Positions 11,956 through 24,004 of a DNA stretch of 64,000 nucleotides are shown in pieces. The first letter of the stretch is position 1. The number at the start of each line of letters is the position of its first letter. The translations under genes and the position numbers were made by a program. Location: contig OZ020622.1 in NCBI GenBank assembly GCA_963971575.1, positions 8,842,279-8,906,278 of the forward strand, written 5' to 3'. The DNA is from Liopterus haemorrhoidalis. Lineage: Eukaryota; Arthropoda; Insecta; Coleoptera; Dytiscidae. The notes under the pieces were generated by a model. That model was not told the origin of the DNA. It was given only the letters and a program-made list of their open reading frames with translations, and did no database searches.

Positions 11956-13568
11956 AAATCTGTATTATGTACTAAAAGAAAATTTAAATATCTTGTGTAA
12001 ATTCAGCAAATCTGAATCCCGCATATTTAACTTATATAAAAATTTGGGTTGAATATGTAATTTCCTAATGCCTCCATTAAGAAATCAGGTAATCAAAGCT
12101 GAAGTAAAACCGTAACAATAAATTAAATTGTGCAGGAATGGAGAGAAGTATTTCGATTTAATTTTTCAAACAGGTTACTATATATTATTTCCCATCTTAT
12201 ACATGTTGCTATTACATGTGACATATTTGTCAGATGTAATCTATGGAAACTAGTCTAATTTTTCAAATATTCATAGCAAAAACATTTGTTATGGCTTGTA
12301 GAGTATTTCTGCCAATTATCCATGAGAAAACTACTCTTAAGACCGGACTAGACGTTTGCAACTGTGCGTAGTGTGCTACAAGTTACAGCTAGGTTTACAA
12401 AGCAAAAATCTCATGAAATACACTGTTAACTAGTAATTTTCACGAACATCTAATAATGTTGAACTTCTCATTGTAAAATATTTCAGAAATATTATTTATT
12501 AATGAAATTTAAAAGAAAATTATCATCACAATGTAGTTTTTATAATATTTTCATTGATACATTATTTTTACTTATTTAATTTAATTTATTATAGGACTAA
12601 TGGCGTAATTCTGTGACAAATCTGTAAGCTTACAGACAAAATCTATAAGAAACTGTCCATAACAACACATAAAACAACTGCTTAGATACGATCGTCTGTA
12701 GCTTATAGATTTACCATGGAATTGTACCATAAATCATGACTTCTTGCAAATACTTACAGCAAGGCACTAACTCGAGTGAAGAAACAACTGATAATAAAGA
12801 TAACATTCAATAAAAAAAATTTGGTACGCAACCGTCAGGGTCCTAATATTTTTTAACTATACTGCGTTCCATTTTTGGCTCTGCGGAGTCAGCTCTCATG
12901 AGTTACTTGTAAGCCCTGCGCACTGAAATGTGGCACATTTTTGGATTCTCAGGATCCAATCTAATCGATTTTAATCGTTTGATCAATTTCTGCTTGGCCT
13001 TTGGAAGAGTATAAACATTTTTTTAAATTTCCAACTGCAATCCAAAGTCCACAACAAATATTGTATTCGAGTTCACTTTTAATCTTAAATCGACATATAG
13101 TTTTCATTTGAGACCAATTGCGACGTCTCAGCGTTTCGAAGTCCCGTGTTATACATTTGAAATTTGTGTAATGCAGCAGAAACGCCCCAAAACACCACCA
13201 ACTCAAGGTCACTAACAAGTTTCTGTTCCCTCAGCTATCGCATAACACTAGGTTGGTTTGGTTCGCGTTTATATTATAGAAATTATTTATCAACACCATG
13301 TTAATTTTTTCGTAACGTTCAACTTTCAATATTGGTCACCTAGTACTGGTCTTATTTTAAGAACGTACTCATGTCAAAAGATAGAAACATGCTACCAATG
13401 GCCGATTACTAAAGAACGAGTTTTTACTCGCATTATGCCTAACCCGTCAAAACAAAATACAAAAACGTATCTTTTTAAAATAAGTTAGGGATAACTAGGA
13501 TTAAAACATATAACTCATTCCCCGGCAACCGCTCATTAATGTTTCTTTAAAACTTATATTTGTACCAG
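11956..13568. other. Unassigned AT-rich DNA
   Basis: Two short open frames (12961-13218 minus, 13258-13488 plus) lack recognisable motifs. No tandem repeats or element ends seen. Confidence 0.45.
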
Positions 13569-13935
13569 TCAACTTAATTGGAGAATTAACTACTTATAAT
13601 AGTGAGATACCTTCTTATTAGTTAATAATAAGAGTCCAGAAATTTATCAATCTGGTCAGTTTGAGGAAACCACAAAAAAAAAGATCTAAGAAAGAATTTC
13701 AGACGGGCTGATATCAACCCCTATCGGAAATACACCTAACGAAAAAACTTATTATTTGCCCAAGTTAACTAACTGTGATTAACTACTAACAACCGTGAGA
13801 TATTGTCTCATTAGTTAATAATAGAATCCAGTAATATAGATAAAATCAAAGTTTGTGAAAACAAACAAAACGTGGATTTGAGAATTTACAGAAGGACTGA
13901 TATCAGCCCCGATTGGAAACTTATCTGCAAAATGA
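13569..13935. repeat. Imperfect ~195-bp tandem duplication
   Basis: Two copies share TTAACTACT, GTGAGATA, TTAGTTAATAATA(A)GA(G/A)TCCAG and, near their ends, GGCTGATATCA/GACTGATATCA followed by CCCC. Copy 1 runs about 13575-13740 and copy 2 about 13765-13925. No coding content is seen. Confidence 0.65.
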
Positions 13936-13989
13936 AAATACATTTTAGAGGGGAAAAAAATACATCCTAATATTCGTGGCAGTCCACTA

Positions 13990-14815
13990 CTGACATTTAA
14001 AAAAAATATTTTATGCTATTTCTTTTATATTCGGGATTCAATATAAATGACGCGCATGCCAAAGCCATGTTTTTCACCAAAAAGTATAGACTTCCGTCGG
14101 GTGCGCTTAGGCTTTTTGGCGAAGACATTCCCTGGTCTAAAAAGGTCAAGTGTCTTGGGCTCACTTTTGACTTCAAACTGGTCTGGAAGCATACACATGA
14201 CTCCATATCCAGAGCTAAGAAGTCTACGGGCATGCTCTCTTCTATTCTCCATAGAAATAGCTGCCTAAGCACGTCTAATAAGACCAGGATTTACACCACG
14301 GTGATTCGGCCAATCCTGACGTACGCATCTAGTGTCTGGGCTTACAGCAGCACCGCTCACATCAAGCGGTTGCAGGTGTTCCAGAACAAATGCTTACGTC
14401 AAGCCGCATACTTTGGTTGGTTCGGACGCAACGTCGACATCAGTCACGATTTGGGCGTGCCGAATGTGGAAGGCTTCATTCGCGCTAGCGCTGAAAAGTT
14501 TTTCCAATTAGCTCAAGTGCACCCCAATCCTACCACAACATCGTCCATCGACTACGATCCGACCAACATCTGGAAACATAGCAGACCGCTATGTTTCGTC
14601 ACAGACAGTTGAAAACTACTTTTCTGATTTCATATCTTGACTCGCTCGACTGTGGAATAATATCATCTTTATGATATGTCACAGTTGAAAGTACTATAGA
14701 CCTACAGTACAGGTCACTCGTAATATTCCAACTTCAGTGAATACTCACACGAGTTGAAGGCTGACAGCCCGGTACTCTACCCTAGGCTTTAGACAAGACA
14801 AAACCCCAAAAAATA
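13990..14815 (+). pseudogene. Non-LTR retrotransposon RT C-terminus, 5'-truncated
   Basis: An open frame at 14013-14612 (199 codons) has lost its 5' end but is otherwise continuous. It reads HAKAMFFTKKYRLP, a KCLGLTFDFKLVWK segment, TRIYTTVIRPILTYASSVWA and RLQVFQNKCLRQAAYF, then DISHDLGVPNVEGFIRASAE. This is the thumb and C-terminal region of the same LINE family as the copy at 1330-2500. The 3' UTR carries GGCTGACAGCCCGGTACTCT, matching the other copy's tail. The catalytic palm is absent, so it cannot retrotranspose. The start is a truncation point and no genuine initiator is implied. Confidence 0.85.
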
Positions 14816-16795
14816 TAACATCGAAATAAATTTAAACCACTGAATACCCAATGTGATTGAAATTGTCTTATAATAATATACAATTTGCGAACTTTAGAAG
14901 ACACGTACATACGAAGCGCAGAAATGTTAAAATTATAGTATTTTTGCCGACAAAAAAACAATAGTTACTTGGCAATCGCCAATAGTATCGCGTTATTGGT
15001 CACGATAGAATTCTATTCACCATAATACCACAACTGGAAGTCTCTTCCAGAGATTGGCAGGAAACATGGTGGAACATGCTTCGACATTGAAACCCCATTT
15101 TCGAAAATAAAGGAAATTGGAAGACGTATTAAATAAACCCATCTAAGTGTATTTATACTTCAATGTCATCTATTTATTTTTCAAAAATCTTTTCCTTATC
15201 AGGAGAAACGTGTGCCATACTTTTGTGGCACAATATGCATTTATTTTATGAATTCATGAGTATCGAGAAATAAAAATATACCATTTTGTAAAAAAACCCT
15301 ACAAATTTCAACAAATTTTAGAAATTTAAAATACAGATTCATCTCATAGTACTTAGTATTTATAAATTGCCATTGTTATACAATCATAATGCAATAATAG
15401 TCACATTTAACTTCCAGTGTACATTTTCTAATATAAAAATAATAAAACTATCGGAAGTTTTTATTTATTGATAAAATATTGTAATCAATCTGATACTTGA
15501 AATTATGTTGCATCTAGAAACGCCATAAAATTTAAAGATATGAATTAAATATATCCATCAAATGTCAACTTGACATATTTGTAATTACAATAATAAATCA
15601 ATGTTTATTAATATTAGATACACAGCTAATCCTGAAATATAAACATATATACACTAGGTATCTTACAAAATCGAAGACACAAACAAATAATGCAATGAAC
15701 GATATATTCAAACCGTAAAAATATATGCCCGTAACAGCATAAATTTATATTTAAAAACTGTTTTGATCTCCTTTCGGAAAGGAAATTCGAAAGAAATAAC
15801 AGAATAAGTGGTAGAACTTTCTAAATAGAGTCCCTGAAAAGACTATTAAGAGCCTAAGGTGGAGAAAAATATACTAAAACCTTTTTAGACTCACTGTCTT
15901 CTCAGGTTTTACCCATGCCTACCAGGATTGGTCATTGAGTAAAAATAAAAGTCCAAACAACTGGCCAACGAGGGATGGAAAGGTATATACTGATTTCTCG
16001 TAGAAAAACTACATGCAAAACAAATAACTTGCAGGAAAAATATCAGATATATCTTCAATAATACATGACCAAAGTGCCAATGGGCACGACATCTAATAAA
16101 TACACCGAGAATAAATGCAAAAACAGACTGCATTATAGACATTATTTGATGAACATGGAAGAAGGTCGCTAAATATGGAGACCAATAAAACAAATGGCAA
16201 CAAGCTTTGGTCAAGAAGAGTCAAAAACAGATCAAAAGGAAAACCATGCGTGATCCCTTACCTAAAGATGGGCGCAATAGGCTTCTTTATTTATAATTCA
16301 GTTGGTAATTTAGAGAAGCACCAATCAATTACCAAAATAATATTGAAATATAATTTTTTTCCGAGTAGAAATCCCAAGTTAGGTTTTGTCATCAACTGCC
16401 TGTGGTAATAGAGATTATGGTTCCTGAATCTCATTTTAGGCAGCATCATTTAGTTACTAATAATCACTCTGCTAAGTATTAAAATAACCAGATCTCTCCA
16501 TCTTGCTCAGTTATTTCTAGATTTATTTATATCAATAAAAATAAATATTAATAAAAACATCTGCTAATCTCTCCTTTGCAAGATCTAAACTTAAAATAAA
16601 AAGACATTCAGTGCCACAATAAGTCCACTGAAAATTTCAACTAAGAATGGCGAACACCATGATAAATACAACCAACTCGTCAAATCTATAACAAAAGCAC
16701 AATAATTGTTCTTATAGACTAAACAACAAAGACCAAAAACAATAAAAATAGTGTGGAAGATCTGGAAACATTATGGTACTAGCTGAAGTCAGCAA
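14816..16795. other. Unassigned AT-rich DNA
   Basis: Short frames at 15909-16214 (minus) and 16175-16408 (plus) show no recognised domain. A relic of a retroelement around 15920-16260 is possible but not supported by a clear motif. Confidence 0.4.
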
Positions 16796-16836
16796 AATTA
16801 TTGACGCACAGCAACAATGGCTTTGTGCGCATAACA
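16796..16836. repeat. SINE-tail hairpin motif copy
   Basis: TTGACGCACAGCAACAATGG and then CTTTGTGCGC resembles the dispersed motif whose best form is GGCGCANAGCAACGAGGCTA followed by TTTGCGCC. It folds as GCGCA/TGCGC around the core. Other copies are near 20360, 40575, 59650 and 59870. Confidence 0.5.
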
Positions 16837-16924
16837 GTTCGAGATAGAAAGTCACAATAAAAAAGTACTCAAGGATAGACTACGTTTCAGGCCTGGACAA
16901 TAATATAACAGTGCTCGACGTAAC

Positions 16925-17209
16925 GTACTAGGCGACGGAGTGGAATACAACGACGTGACAGACTATGGCGTGGAAGATAAAAATGTGACAGACATCGGCA
17001 TGGAAGAAAACTACATGACAGATGGCGTAGAAGACAACTACATGGCAGATGGCGTAGAAGACAACTACATGACAGATGGCGTAGAAGACAACTACATGAC
17101 AGATGGCGTAGAAGACAATTACATGACAGATGGCGTAGAAGACAACTACATGACAGATGGCGTGGAAGACAAGGACTTGACAGACAACGGTGTCCTACTA
17201 GAGGTCTAA
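16925..17209 (+). repeat. 27-bp minisatellite forming an 89-codon open frame
   Basis: A frame at 16940-17209 repeats the nonapeptide GVEDNYMTD about six times cleanly, with degenerate units on both sides. The 27-bp unit begins GGCGTAGAAGACAACTACAT. The period is a multiple of three, so the frame is preserved and the product would be strongly acidic. There is no signal peptide, known domain or neighbouring exon. I treat it as a minisatellite; an exon of an acidic repeat protein cannot be excluded. Confidence 0.8.
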
Positions 17210-17250
17210 TTGCCAATGGGGTTCTAGTTATTTAGTAGCAGTTTATACAC

Positions 17251-17529
17251 CAGTGTTTCCCAATCTATTTACACTCGTGGCACATTTGCCAAAAAAGAAA
17301 AATTTTGCGGCACACCTACGTAGTGATACAAGAAATTTTGAATGCAGACGCACCTGTATTCAGGATGTGTCAATTTCAACTCGTCATAAAAAGATCCTTC
17401 GTGTACTTTACTCTTATTAATGGTATTGTACGTATATTTGGACAATGATGTTAAAATAAAAACGAGGCTTTGTTTTTAAAGATATGGCACATTTATAAAT
17501 TTTTGCGGCACAGCCTTTGGGAAACACTG
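17251..17529. mobile_element. hAT MITE, 279 bp
   Basis: Ends are CAGTGTTTCCCAA and TTTGGGAAACACTG, near-perfect inverted repeats. Flanks are TTATACAC (17243-17250) and TAATACAC (17530-17537), an 8-bp duplication with one mismatch. Subterminal GGCACA(T/C) and TTTTGCGGCACA motifs are repeated near both ends. It has no coding capacity. Confidence 0.9.
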
Positions 17530-17537
17530 TAATACAC

Positions 17538-18244
17538 ATATGGAATATTCCATAATGATGGATATATTCATAGAAGTTTATCTTCATTCTTCATTTATAA
17601 TTTCTTAGATAATTATTCGATCTTCTATTGATCTACATCATAAGCTCGGTATCCCTGATGTATATTATTTTTTCTGGCCATACTGTTTCTCAAAAATAAT
17701 CAATTCCAAAATGATAAAGAACGAAACGAAACAACACATCATTTCAAGATAAATATAAGTAGTCCGTAAAAAATAATGCTCATGCAAAAATATCATTAAT
17801 ATGAAAATAGCTATTTAAACGGCAATTTACATATTGCACTTTTGTGTTAGCACATAGCAAAATCGGACGAAGTTATAAATTTACGAGAACAGATTACCTG
17901 AATCTTGGTCATTTTTCAATATTACAAACTTCAAAACTGATAAGCTTTGAGTAATGTTTGTAAGTTAAATTTTTTTGCAAAACAACCACTTGTGTCTGCT
18001 GTTCAATAATAATAAAATTAAAATTAAAAATATATATTTCTTTGTTAACAATTTATTGAAATACTAATCAATAGTTGAAATTTGTATCTCACAACAATGA
18101 TAGCTATTTGAGCAGATGATTATTAAAGGTTACCATAATTTAGTATAATTACCGCTTGCAAATTTTTTGAAAAATTCATTGATCAGCAGAGTTAAGGCAG
18201 AATTACCCAAGTCTTGTTCGTTGTATGAATCTCGTCTAATTTCG
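17538..18244. other. Unassigned AT-rich DNA
   Basis: No recognisable coding or repeat structure. Confidence 0.45.
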
Positions 18245-18880
18245 ACGAATACATATAGCCAGGATTTGGGATGCAACTGTCTATATGCAGCTCCAATGAT
18301 CATATAACGTGCTCTTTACGAGTCTGAAATCAAGAAGCGGAGGAATTTGTCAACACACACCCTAAGAATCCCAATAATATTACAGCTCAACACATTTAGG
18401 AGCAAGTTTAGGGGCACGATTACATATAGCCAGGTTTTGGGATGCAATCGTCTGTATGCAGCTCCAATGATCATATAAGTTGCTCTTTACGAGTCTGAAA
18501 TGAAGAAGCGGAGGAATTTGTCAACCGACAACCTGAGAAACCCAATAATTCAGCTCAACACATTCAGGGGCAAGTGTAATGAGATACTGTGAAGACTAAG
18601 AGCGTGTGACGAGTAAGAGATATAAAATAAACACCCTAGATACAATTCGTAAAGCAAGTTATCCTAAATACATAGATACATTGTTTTTTTACATTGTTTC
18701 TTACTTAGGCGCCCATAGATTCCAGCCCCCATTACTCTAGGAACAGTTTTTCTAATTCCTCTACAGAAACTTTACCTAAATCCATAGATTCTATATTGCT
18801 CATTACATTGTTTCTCAAAAAGGCGCCCACTATGGATTCCATTTCCCATTACTCTAACTACAAGTTGCTACTGTGCAACT
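18245..18880. repeat. Two adjacent duplications
   Basis: A ~170-bp unit containing ACATATAGCCAGG, CAGCTCCAATGATCATATAA and AAGCGGAGGAATTTGTCAAC occurs at about 18251-18418 and 18424-18592. Immediately after, a shorter unit with ACATTGTTTCT, AGGCGCCCA, TAGATTCCA/TGGATTCCA and CCCATTACTCTA occurs at about 18675-18745 and 18800-18860. No coding content was recognised. Confidence 0.75.
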
Positions 18881-19069
18881 GACTCTGATTGCCACGAACT
18901 ATGGAGCTGTAGGTTACTGAAGACAACACAGAAGAGCAGATAAGGTAAATTCAGATTCTAAGCCTCCGGCACTATATAAATATGAAGGCCATGAGTCAAA
19001 AATGATTTTACTACATAAATTAATCCTTATTTAAACGTACTTATTTTGAATATTTATAACGTCGACCCA

Positions 19070-19200
19070 TAACTGACAGCAGAATATAAAAAGATGAGAA
19101 TTTCGTGGTGTTGGAATTCGATTCCCTTCGCAATCAACCGTCTTACCACGGAACCACGGCAATTATTAAAATAAACAAACCAATCATAAGCTGTACAAGA
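19070..19200 (-). mobile_element. tRNA-like SINE head fragment
   Basis: On the minus strand the segment reads GCCGTGGTTCCGTGGTAAGA and, about 20 nt on, GGGAATCGAATTCC: A-box-like and B-box-like elements with roughly tRNA spacing. It resembles the head of the SINE at 41865-42152 and the strip inside the 235-bp satellite at 24005-26612. No tail was identified. Confidence 0.55.
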
Positions 19201-20340
19201 TGGCAGCGTATTGTTGAATCGCGTTGTACCACATGAAAAAATACAAAACAAATTAAACGCACAACATAAAAATTGAGATTTTAAATGGTTGACTAGCTTC
19301 AGAGCAATAAGCGTCAGATATAACAAACTGTTATTCACAAAGATATAACCACGAAAATTAACAATCTCTAGGCCTTTTTGTTACCAAATTTAAAGTGTCT
19401 GTAGATGTCTTTGTAACATAGTAACCAAAAACGCCAGATATATGAGTAAAAATTAATATAACTTCTGACGGCTGTTTAACAAATTGCTCTAGAACTCTAC
19501 TTTTTGAAAAAATCTAACTTTTGACGTTACAATACACATGACATTGTCATAATTGAAAATCTTTATTTTAGTTTAGCATATTCTTACCCTAGAAACGGTA
19601 AAAAAATTAAACTTTTGTTGCAAGAATGAACATGCAAGACGCGGTAAGCCGAAAGACAAAATGTTGCGTACGAAAAGTCACAAAAAGCGTACGCCATGCT
19701 TCGTTTTGTCAACGACGTCTTACAGGCTGTATTGCATAGTCGTGCGCGGAAAACCGTAAAGGAAAAAACAGCCGCGATTGAGTCGCTTAGCGAAGAGTAA
19801 AAAAATACATGTGAGTACATGTCACAAGCAACGTTAGATTAAGAATGTGCATATCCTAATAAAGGCGCACCTGGGGGAGGGGTTCACGGACTTATGCCGC
19901 CCCCCACCAAGAGTTAAAAAAACAAGACGTTTTAGTGTTTACAAAGAATATATTTGAACTCTAGAGCTAAGAAGCTTTTTCTTTTTTTAGTCATCAATTG
20001 TATTTTGGAAAAGATAGTGCTTTAAGTCAACACTTGGTGCCAAGAAATATTCCGAATTCTACCCTGCAATCCTTTTTTAGGATTAAAAAGGATTGAAGAG
20101 ATTAAATATATCCTTTACAAGAAAAATTCTTGAGTGAACGCCTGTCCTGATGTTCCGATTCGAAAAAAAGACGAACTTCTATTTCAATAAGCGACTTGCA
20201 CTCGCACGCTGAGAAAAGAAAATTACTCACGACATGAAAAACCTCATATTACAAAAAAAATAAAAGACAAAATGAAAACCACATGATACGGCATTCAAAA
20301 TGTCAAATAACAAAAGACTTTAAAAATTAGTTATTTATTT
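19201..20340. other. Unassigned DNA
   Basis: A GC-richer patch at 19860-19910 (GGCGCACCTGGGGGAGGGG) stands out, but nothing is recognised. Short frames only. Confidence 0.4.
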
Positions 20341-20342
20341 AT

Positions 20343-20388
20343 AATTTTTTTTTTTTTTTGCGTTCAGCAACGATGTCAATTTGCGCCT
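20343..20388. repeat. T-run plus SINE-tail motif copy
   Basis: A poly-T run is followed by GCGTTCAGCAACGATGTCAA and TTTGCGCC, a copy of the dispersed tail motif described at 16796. Confidence 0.5.
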
Positions 20389-20444
20389 GACTATGAACCT
20401 AAGTCCATAAAAGAAGGATGTAATACATTTTGTGTTGCATTCAA

Positions 20445-20600
20445 CTATAGAGCCTCATTTATAAAAGATCCATAGCACAAGGGCATGACGTAACTATAAA
20501 GATGTATGAATGGGATAAATTTTCGGTTTATAATAAACAGACGTTCATACTATATTCAACGCGCTTATGTTATGGATCTTAATAAACGAGACTAAAGCCT
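20445..20600. repeat. Dispersed repeat, partner at 36585-36765
   Basis: The two loci share CATTTATAA(A/C)AGATCCATAG, CACAAG, ATGTATGAATGG, AACAGA(C/T)GTTC, TACTATAT and GTTATGGA in order, about 150 bp in all. The family is unknown. Both copies sit close to a hAT insertion. Confidence 0.6.
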
Positions 20601-20618
20601 CATTGCAATACAGTAGAG

Positions 20619-21019
20619 CAGTGTTTCTCAACCGCCAACCGCCGGTCCGTGAGATTTTTTTTACCGATTTGCGAGATTTTGTTATAAAATCTCCCGGTTT
20701 AGAGTTTGGAGGGGAGGATTTGTTTGCTCATCACTTACATTTTGGAGGTGACGACCTTTTTTTTTTGTTGCCCATCACTTATATTTTGGAGGTAACTTTT
20801 TGTATTGCTCATCACTTGGAGGTGAAGACCTTTTTCTTGCTCATCACTTGGAGGTGAAGACCTTTTTCTTGCTCATCACTTGGAGGTGAAGACCCTTATT
20901 TTTGTTTATCACTTGTATTTTAAATAACTTTGCGATACAAATTCCTTTCTAAACATGTTGGTCCGCAATTTTTTCTAGGTCGCTTGCAGGTCCGCCATGA
21001 AAAGGGTTGGGAAACGCTG
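20619..21019. mobile_element. hAT MITE, 401 bp, nested in the pogo-like element
   Basis: Ends are CAGTGTTTCTCAACC and GGTTGGGAAACGCTG. Flanking copies of CAGTAGAG (20611-20618 and 21020-21027) are a perfect 8-bp duplication and are the first eight bases of the host transposon. The interior has several units like CTCATCACTTGGAGGTGAAG followed by ACCTTTTT, the same motif (opposite orientation) as in the element at 8865-9248. The 96-codon plus frame here is a repeat artefact. Confidence 0.94.
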
Positions 21020-21087
21020 CAGTAGAGCGTCGATTATCCGAACATAGATTAACCGAAACGTCGCTTAACCAAACGCTTAATCTTAGA

Positions 21088-21260
21088 CTAATCGCCGATG
21101 CTTGGAACAATTTGACACAAGAGTATCTTCAAAATTCTTGTAAAAAAGTTTTAGGAGATATAGATGTCAATGAAGAAGCAGAAGAATGCGTGAATGAAAT
21201 TTTAGAAATTTTTAAAACGTATGTATTTACATGTTTTTTCTTATTTTTCTATCAGATCGA
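21088..21260 (+). pseudogene. pogo/jerky-type transposase C-terminal remnant
   Basis: The frame reads RLIADAWNNLTQEYLQNSCK followed by KVLGDID and an acidic helix with EEAEECVNEILEIF. The AW.....TL.N.W.K phrase is typical of the region just after the catalytic domain of pogo/Tigger/jerky DDE transposases; here the last Trp is Cys. The DNA-binding and catalytic domains are gone, and the preceding ATG-containing sequence is terminal repeat read as protein. Confidence 0.65.
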
Positions 21261-21333
21261 TTATCCGAAAAATCGTTTATCCGAAGTACCCTTGGTCCCA
21301 ATAAGTTTATTTAGTTTAATTAACGCTCTACTG

Positions 21334-22394
21334 CACATACATAGCACAACCATAGCATAAAAATCACAGTTCTCTCTTTGTTCTGTTTATCAGAAATAGA
21401 TCTTCAGAACAGTTCAGATAATTCTGTAAAAAATTACTGTGTAGTAACGTTACTACAAGATAAAATATTATAAAAGTATAAATGACTTCCATTTATGGTA
21501 GTAACTGACCTTGCTCATAGTGACATATTTAGTTACTATGATCATAGTAACTGAGTTACAGAATTGGTCTGATTGAGTCACTAATGTCCAATCTCTATGG
21601 ATTGCTGTGCATAAAGTTATGGAACTATTATAAACGAGATTTAAACACATCTGAATCGTCTAAACGCAACATATTCGTAAAATATTATTGTAAATATCAG
21701 CACGTTAAACATAATTCAAAACAGTCTTTACATATTCTTATTTCAAATTTCTTTTCACTTCCAGTGAGAAAATAAATGAAATATATCTGTTCGGCTGGAC
21801 GCGCGCTGTTTACACCGGAAACGTCGTGTTTCATCGTCGATTTCCGGCTTGAGGCAGGTCCGGGTATATTTATGATGTCGCATATGTTTCGGGCAATTTC
21901 AATACTTCACACAGCGACGCTAACTTTGCCACAGACATGATTGATGATCAAAAGGTAAAATGATCAAAGATTATACACACTGTAAACTGTTTATATGTAG
22001 CTAATTTGTTCAGAAACTAAGACTAGCTGAATGATATCTTGTTATATATCAGTTTTATAAACGAGAATAAGCTTGTAAAATTCATTTAGAAAATTAGACG
22101 TAACATCCAATTATGAGCCAAACAATATAAAATAATTTCATTAATATGGCGGAGAAAACTATAAGTCAGATACTTTTTCTTCTTGTTTTAACTATTCATC
22201 CAAATATATACTTAAAATTCTCTTAAATGTTGAATTTGTTGACAACTAGTATTTTCTAGTTTCTGTTTTAACCACCTGAGTGTAATTTGTTCCTTCTCTG
22301 AAGCACGTTAGGGTTAACTTTTGGTTTAATATCCTTGAACTTGGTCACAGCCTAATAAATAAAATAACTATTAATAGGTTATGGATGCCTAGAT
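21334..22394. other. Unassigned DNA
   Basis: A GC-richer patch at 21785-21875 (GGACGCGCGCTGTTTACACC) differs from its surroundings but is not recognised. Confidence 0.4.
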
Positions 22395-23289
22395 CATTGA
22401 TTCCCAATCTGTGACCCGTGGTACATTATAAAGTGGTCCATGATTGTGTTCGCAACAAATTTTCAATTTGTGCCATAGTATTACCTGCTTATCATAATAG
22501 TATATTTATTAAAACAGAAGTTTCAAAGGGCATGATTTAGCCGCACGCGTCGAAGTTAGAAAACAAGTGATAAATTAACTAGTTTTCTAATTTACAAGCG
22601 CAGCAAAAGCCTTATGTAACGAATTTTTTCTACTTTACCTTTTTAATATCTTTAAAAATAATAAATTTGCATTATAGTATAATCACAACATCCTTGTTTA
22701 GGGAATTTGGTATGTGAATGTAGCTGTTGCTCGAAGTGACTTGACAGTTTTGTATTTTATAAAGGTCAATTTTTGCAAGTAAACTTACAACTGACAGTAT
22801 CAACATCATCAATTTTAACAACTATGTAAAAAAAGACAAATAGTGTCATAATTAGACTCATTTTATAACATTCATTTCAATTCCATAATGAATGCAATTG
22901 TCTTTTATGAATGCACAATAGAAAAAGTATTTAGTAGTGGTGTCCAATATACGGCTCATGGGCTGAATCCGGTCCGAGACTAATTTATAAACAGCAATCG
23001 CTAAATTGTCTCACACCGCCCTTAAGTGATTTTAGGCATTTCTATCCTACCCAAAAGTGATTTGTTAATATCTACTACCTTGTCGTTACGGTATTTTTAA
23101 ATATTTCCAGAATAGGACCTCAACCCCACGCAACCCGGTTCGCGAAGCATATTTAGCAATAAATGTAACCCCACTTTGGGAAAACGTTGAACACCAATCA
23201 TTTAGGACATTGCCATATTACGAACTGGTGGTTCAACACTTGTGTAGCTGGAAAAGTGGTTCTTTCATAATAAAAGGTTGAAACCACTG
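22395..23289. mobile_element. Non-autonomous hAT element, 895 bp, with a nested hAT
   Basis: The left end is CATTGATTCCCAATCTGTGA; the right end in reverse is CAGTGGTTTCAACC. Flanks GCCTAGAT (22387-22394) and ACCTAGAC (23290-23297) match at six of eight positions. No transposase frame remains. A second element (22935-23197) lies inside. Confidence 0.6.
22935..23197. mobile_element. hAT MITE nested in a hAT element
   Basis: The left end TAGTGGTGTCCAATATACGG and the right end in reverse TTGGTGTTCAACG are imperfect inverted repeats of a known hAT terminal style (GTGGTGTCCAA, then ACGGC). Flanks GTATTTAG and TCATTTAG agree at six of eight positions. It is 263 bp and non-coding. Confidence 0.6.
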
Positions 23290-24004
23290 ACCTAGACTGC
23301 GCATAAATTTCTACACAGTATAATCGAAGTTGAAGCACTGACGGCTTCATAGCAGTTATAATTCACTAAAATCTAGTACGTATTAAGGAAAGTAAAAATT
23401 AATGATAATTTTATATATTGTTGAGAAAACCAGAGTTAATATATGGTTCTAAAAATGAACAATGACAAAAATCAAATTCTCCGGAACTGAAATGACTACG
23501 TAATTGTAGAATAATTTTTCTATCAACAAAAACAGCGTGGGAAGAAAGAAAAGATAACAACTAGACGAAGATATATGCAGACAATATCGTAGCAAGTCTT
23601 CAACCAGTAACCCCTAAGAGGGCTACTCAATATATGGCCCACCGAATTATTTCTTCCTACCCGCGAATTAGAAAATGTAACTTTTCTTATCGATCGTAGC
23701 AAATATATCAGCTACCACCGTTGGTGTTTGCCACGCTAAGAAACATCTTAAGACTTCTTACACGCTTAATTACGCCAGCGAAAGTAGGCAAAAATGTTCT
23801 TCAGCAGAACTAAAGATCACCTACGAGAAAAATATAAAATTTTCAAAAGAAAGTATGGCCCGCCAAAAGATGTCAACGATTGCGAGCAACATCGTAAAAA
23901 GGGTTGGTCCCCTCTGGCGTAGAAAACACAAAAAACAGCGACAGTAGTAGAACTATCGTGTTTATAGTATAATAAGGCTAAGTATGCTACTAGGCTGACA
24001 GCAC
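23290..24004. other. Spacer with a solitary hAT-like end
   Basis: At 23620 GGGCTACTCAATATATGGCC resembles a hAT left terminus, but no matching right end precedes the satellite at 24005. The frame at 23817-24017 has no recognised domain. Confidence 0.3.

Larger units (their letters stand above)
20611..21333 (+). mobile_element. pogo/Tigger-like DNA transposon, internally deleted, with nested hAT
   Basis: The left terminus CAGTAGAGCGTCGATTATCC is split after its eighth base by a hAT element (20619-21019) and resumes at 21020. The right terminus, read in reverse, is CAGTAGAGCGTTAATTAA, giving inverted repeats. Additional GATTATCCGAA/ATCCGAA motifs lie inside both ends. The dinucleotide before the left end is TA, as expected for this superfamily; the right flank is CA. 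Only the 3' end of the transposase gene survives between the termini. Confidence 0.8.

Noticed and set aside
19584..19820. 78-codon minus-strand gene
   Set aside because: No domain and no supporting context; the codon pattern is not convincing.
20567..20857. 96-codon plus-strand protein
   Set aside because: Spans the left end and repeat core of a hAT MITE.
23619..23880. Complete hAT element
   Set aside because: Only a left-end-like sequence is visible; no inverted partner or target duplication before the satellite.
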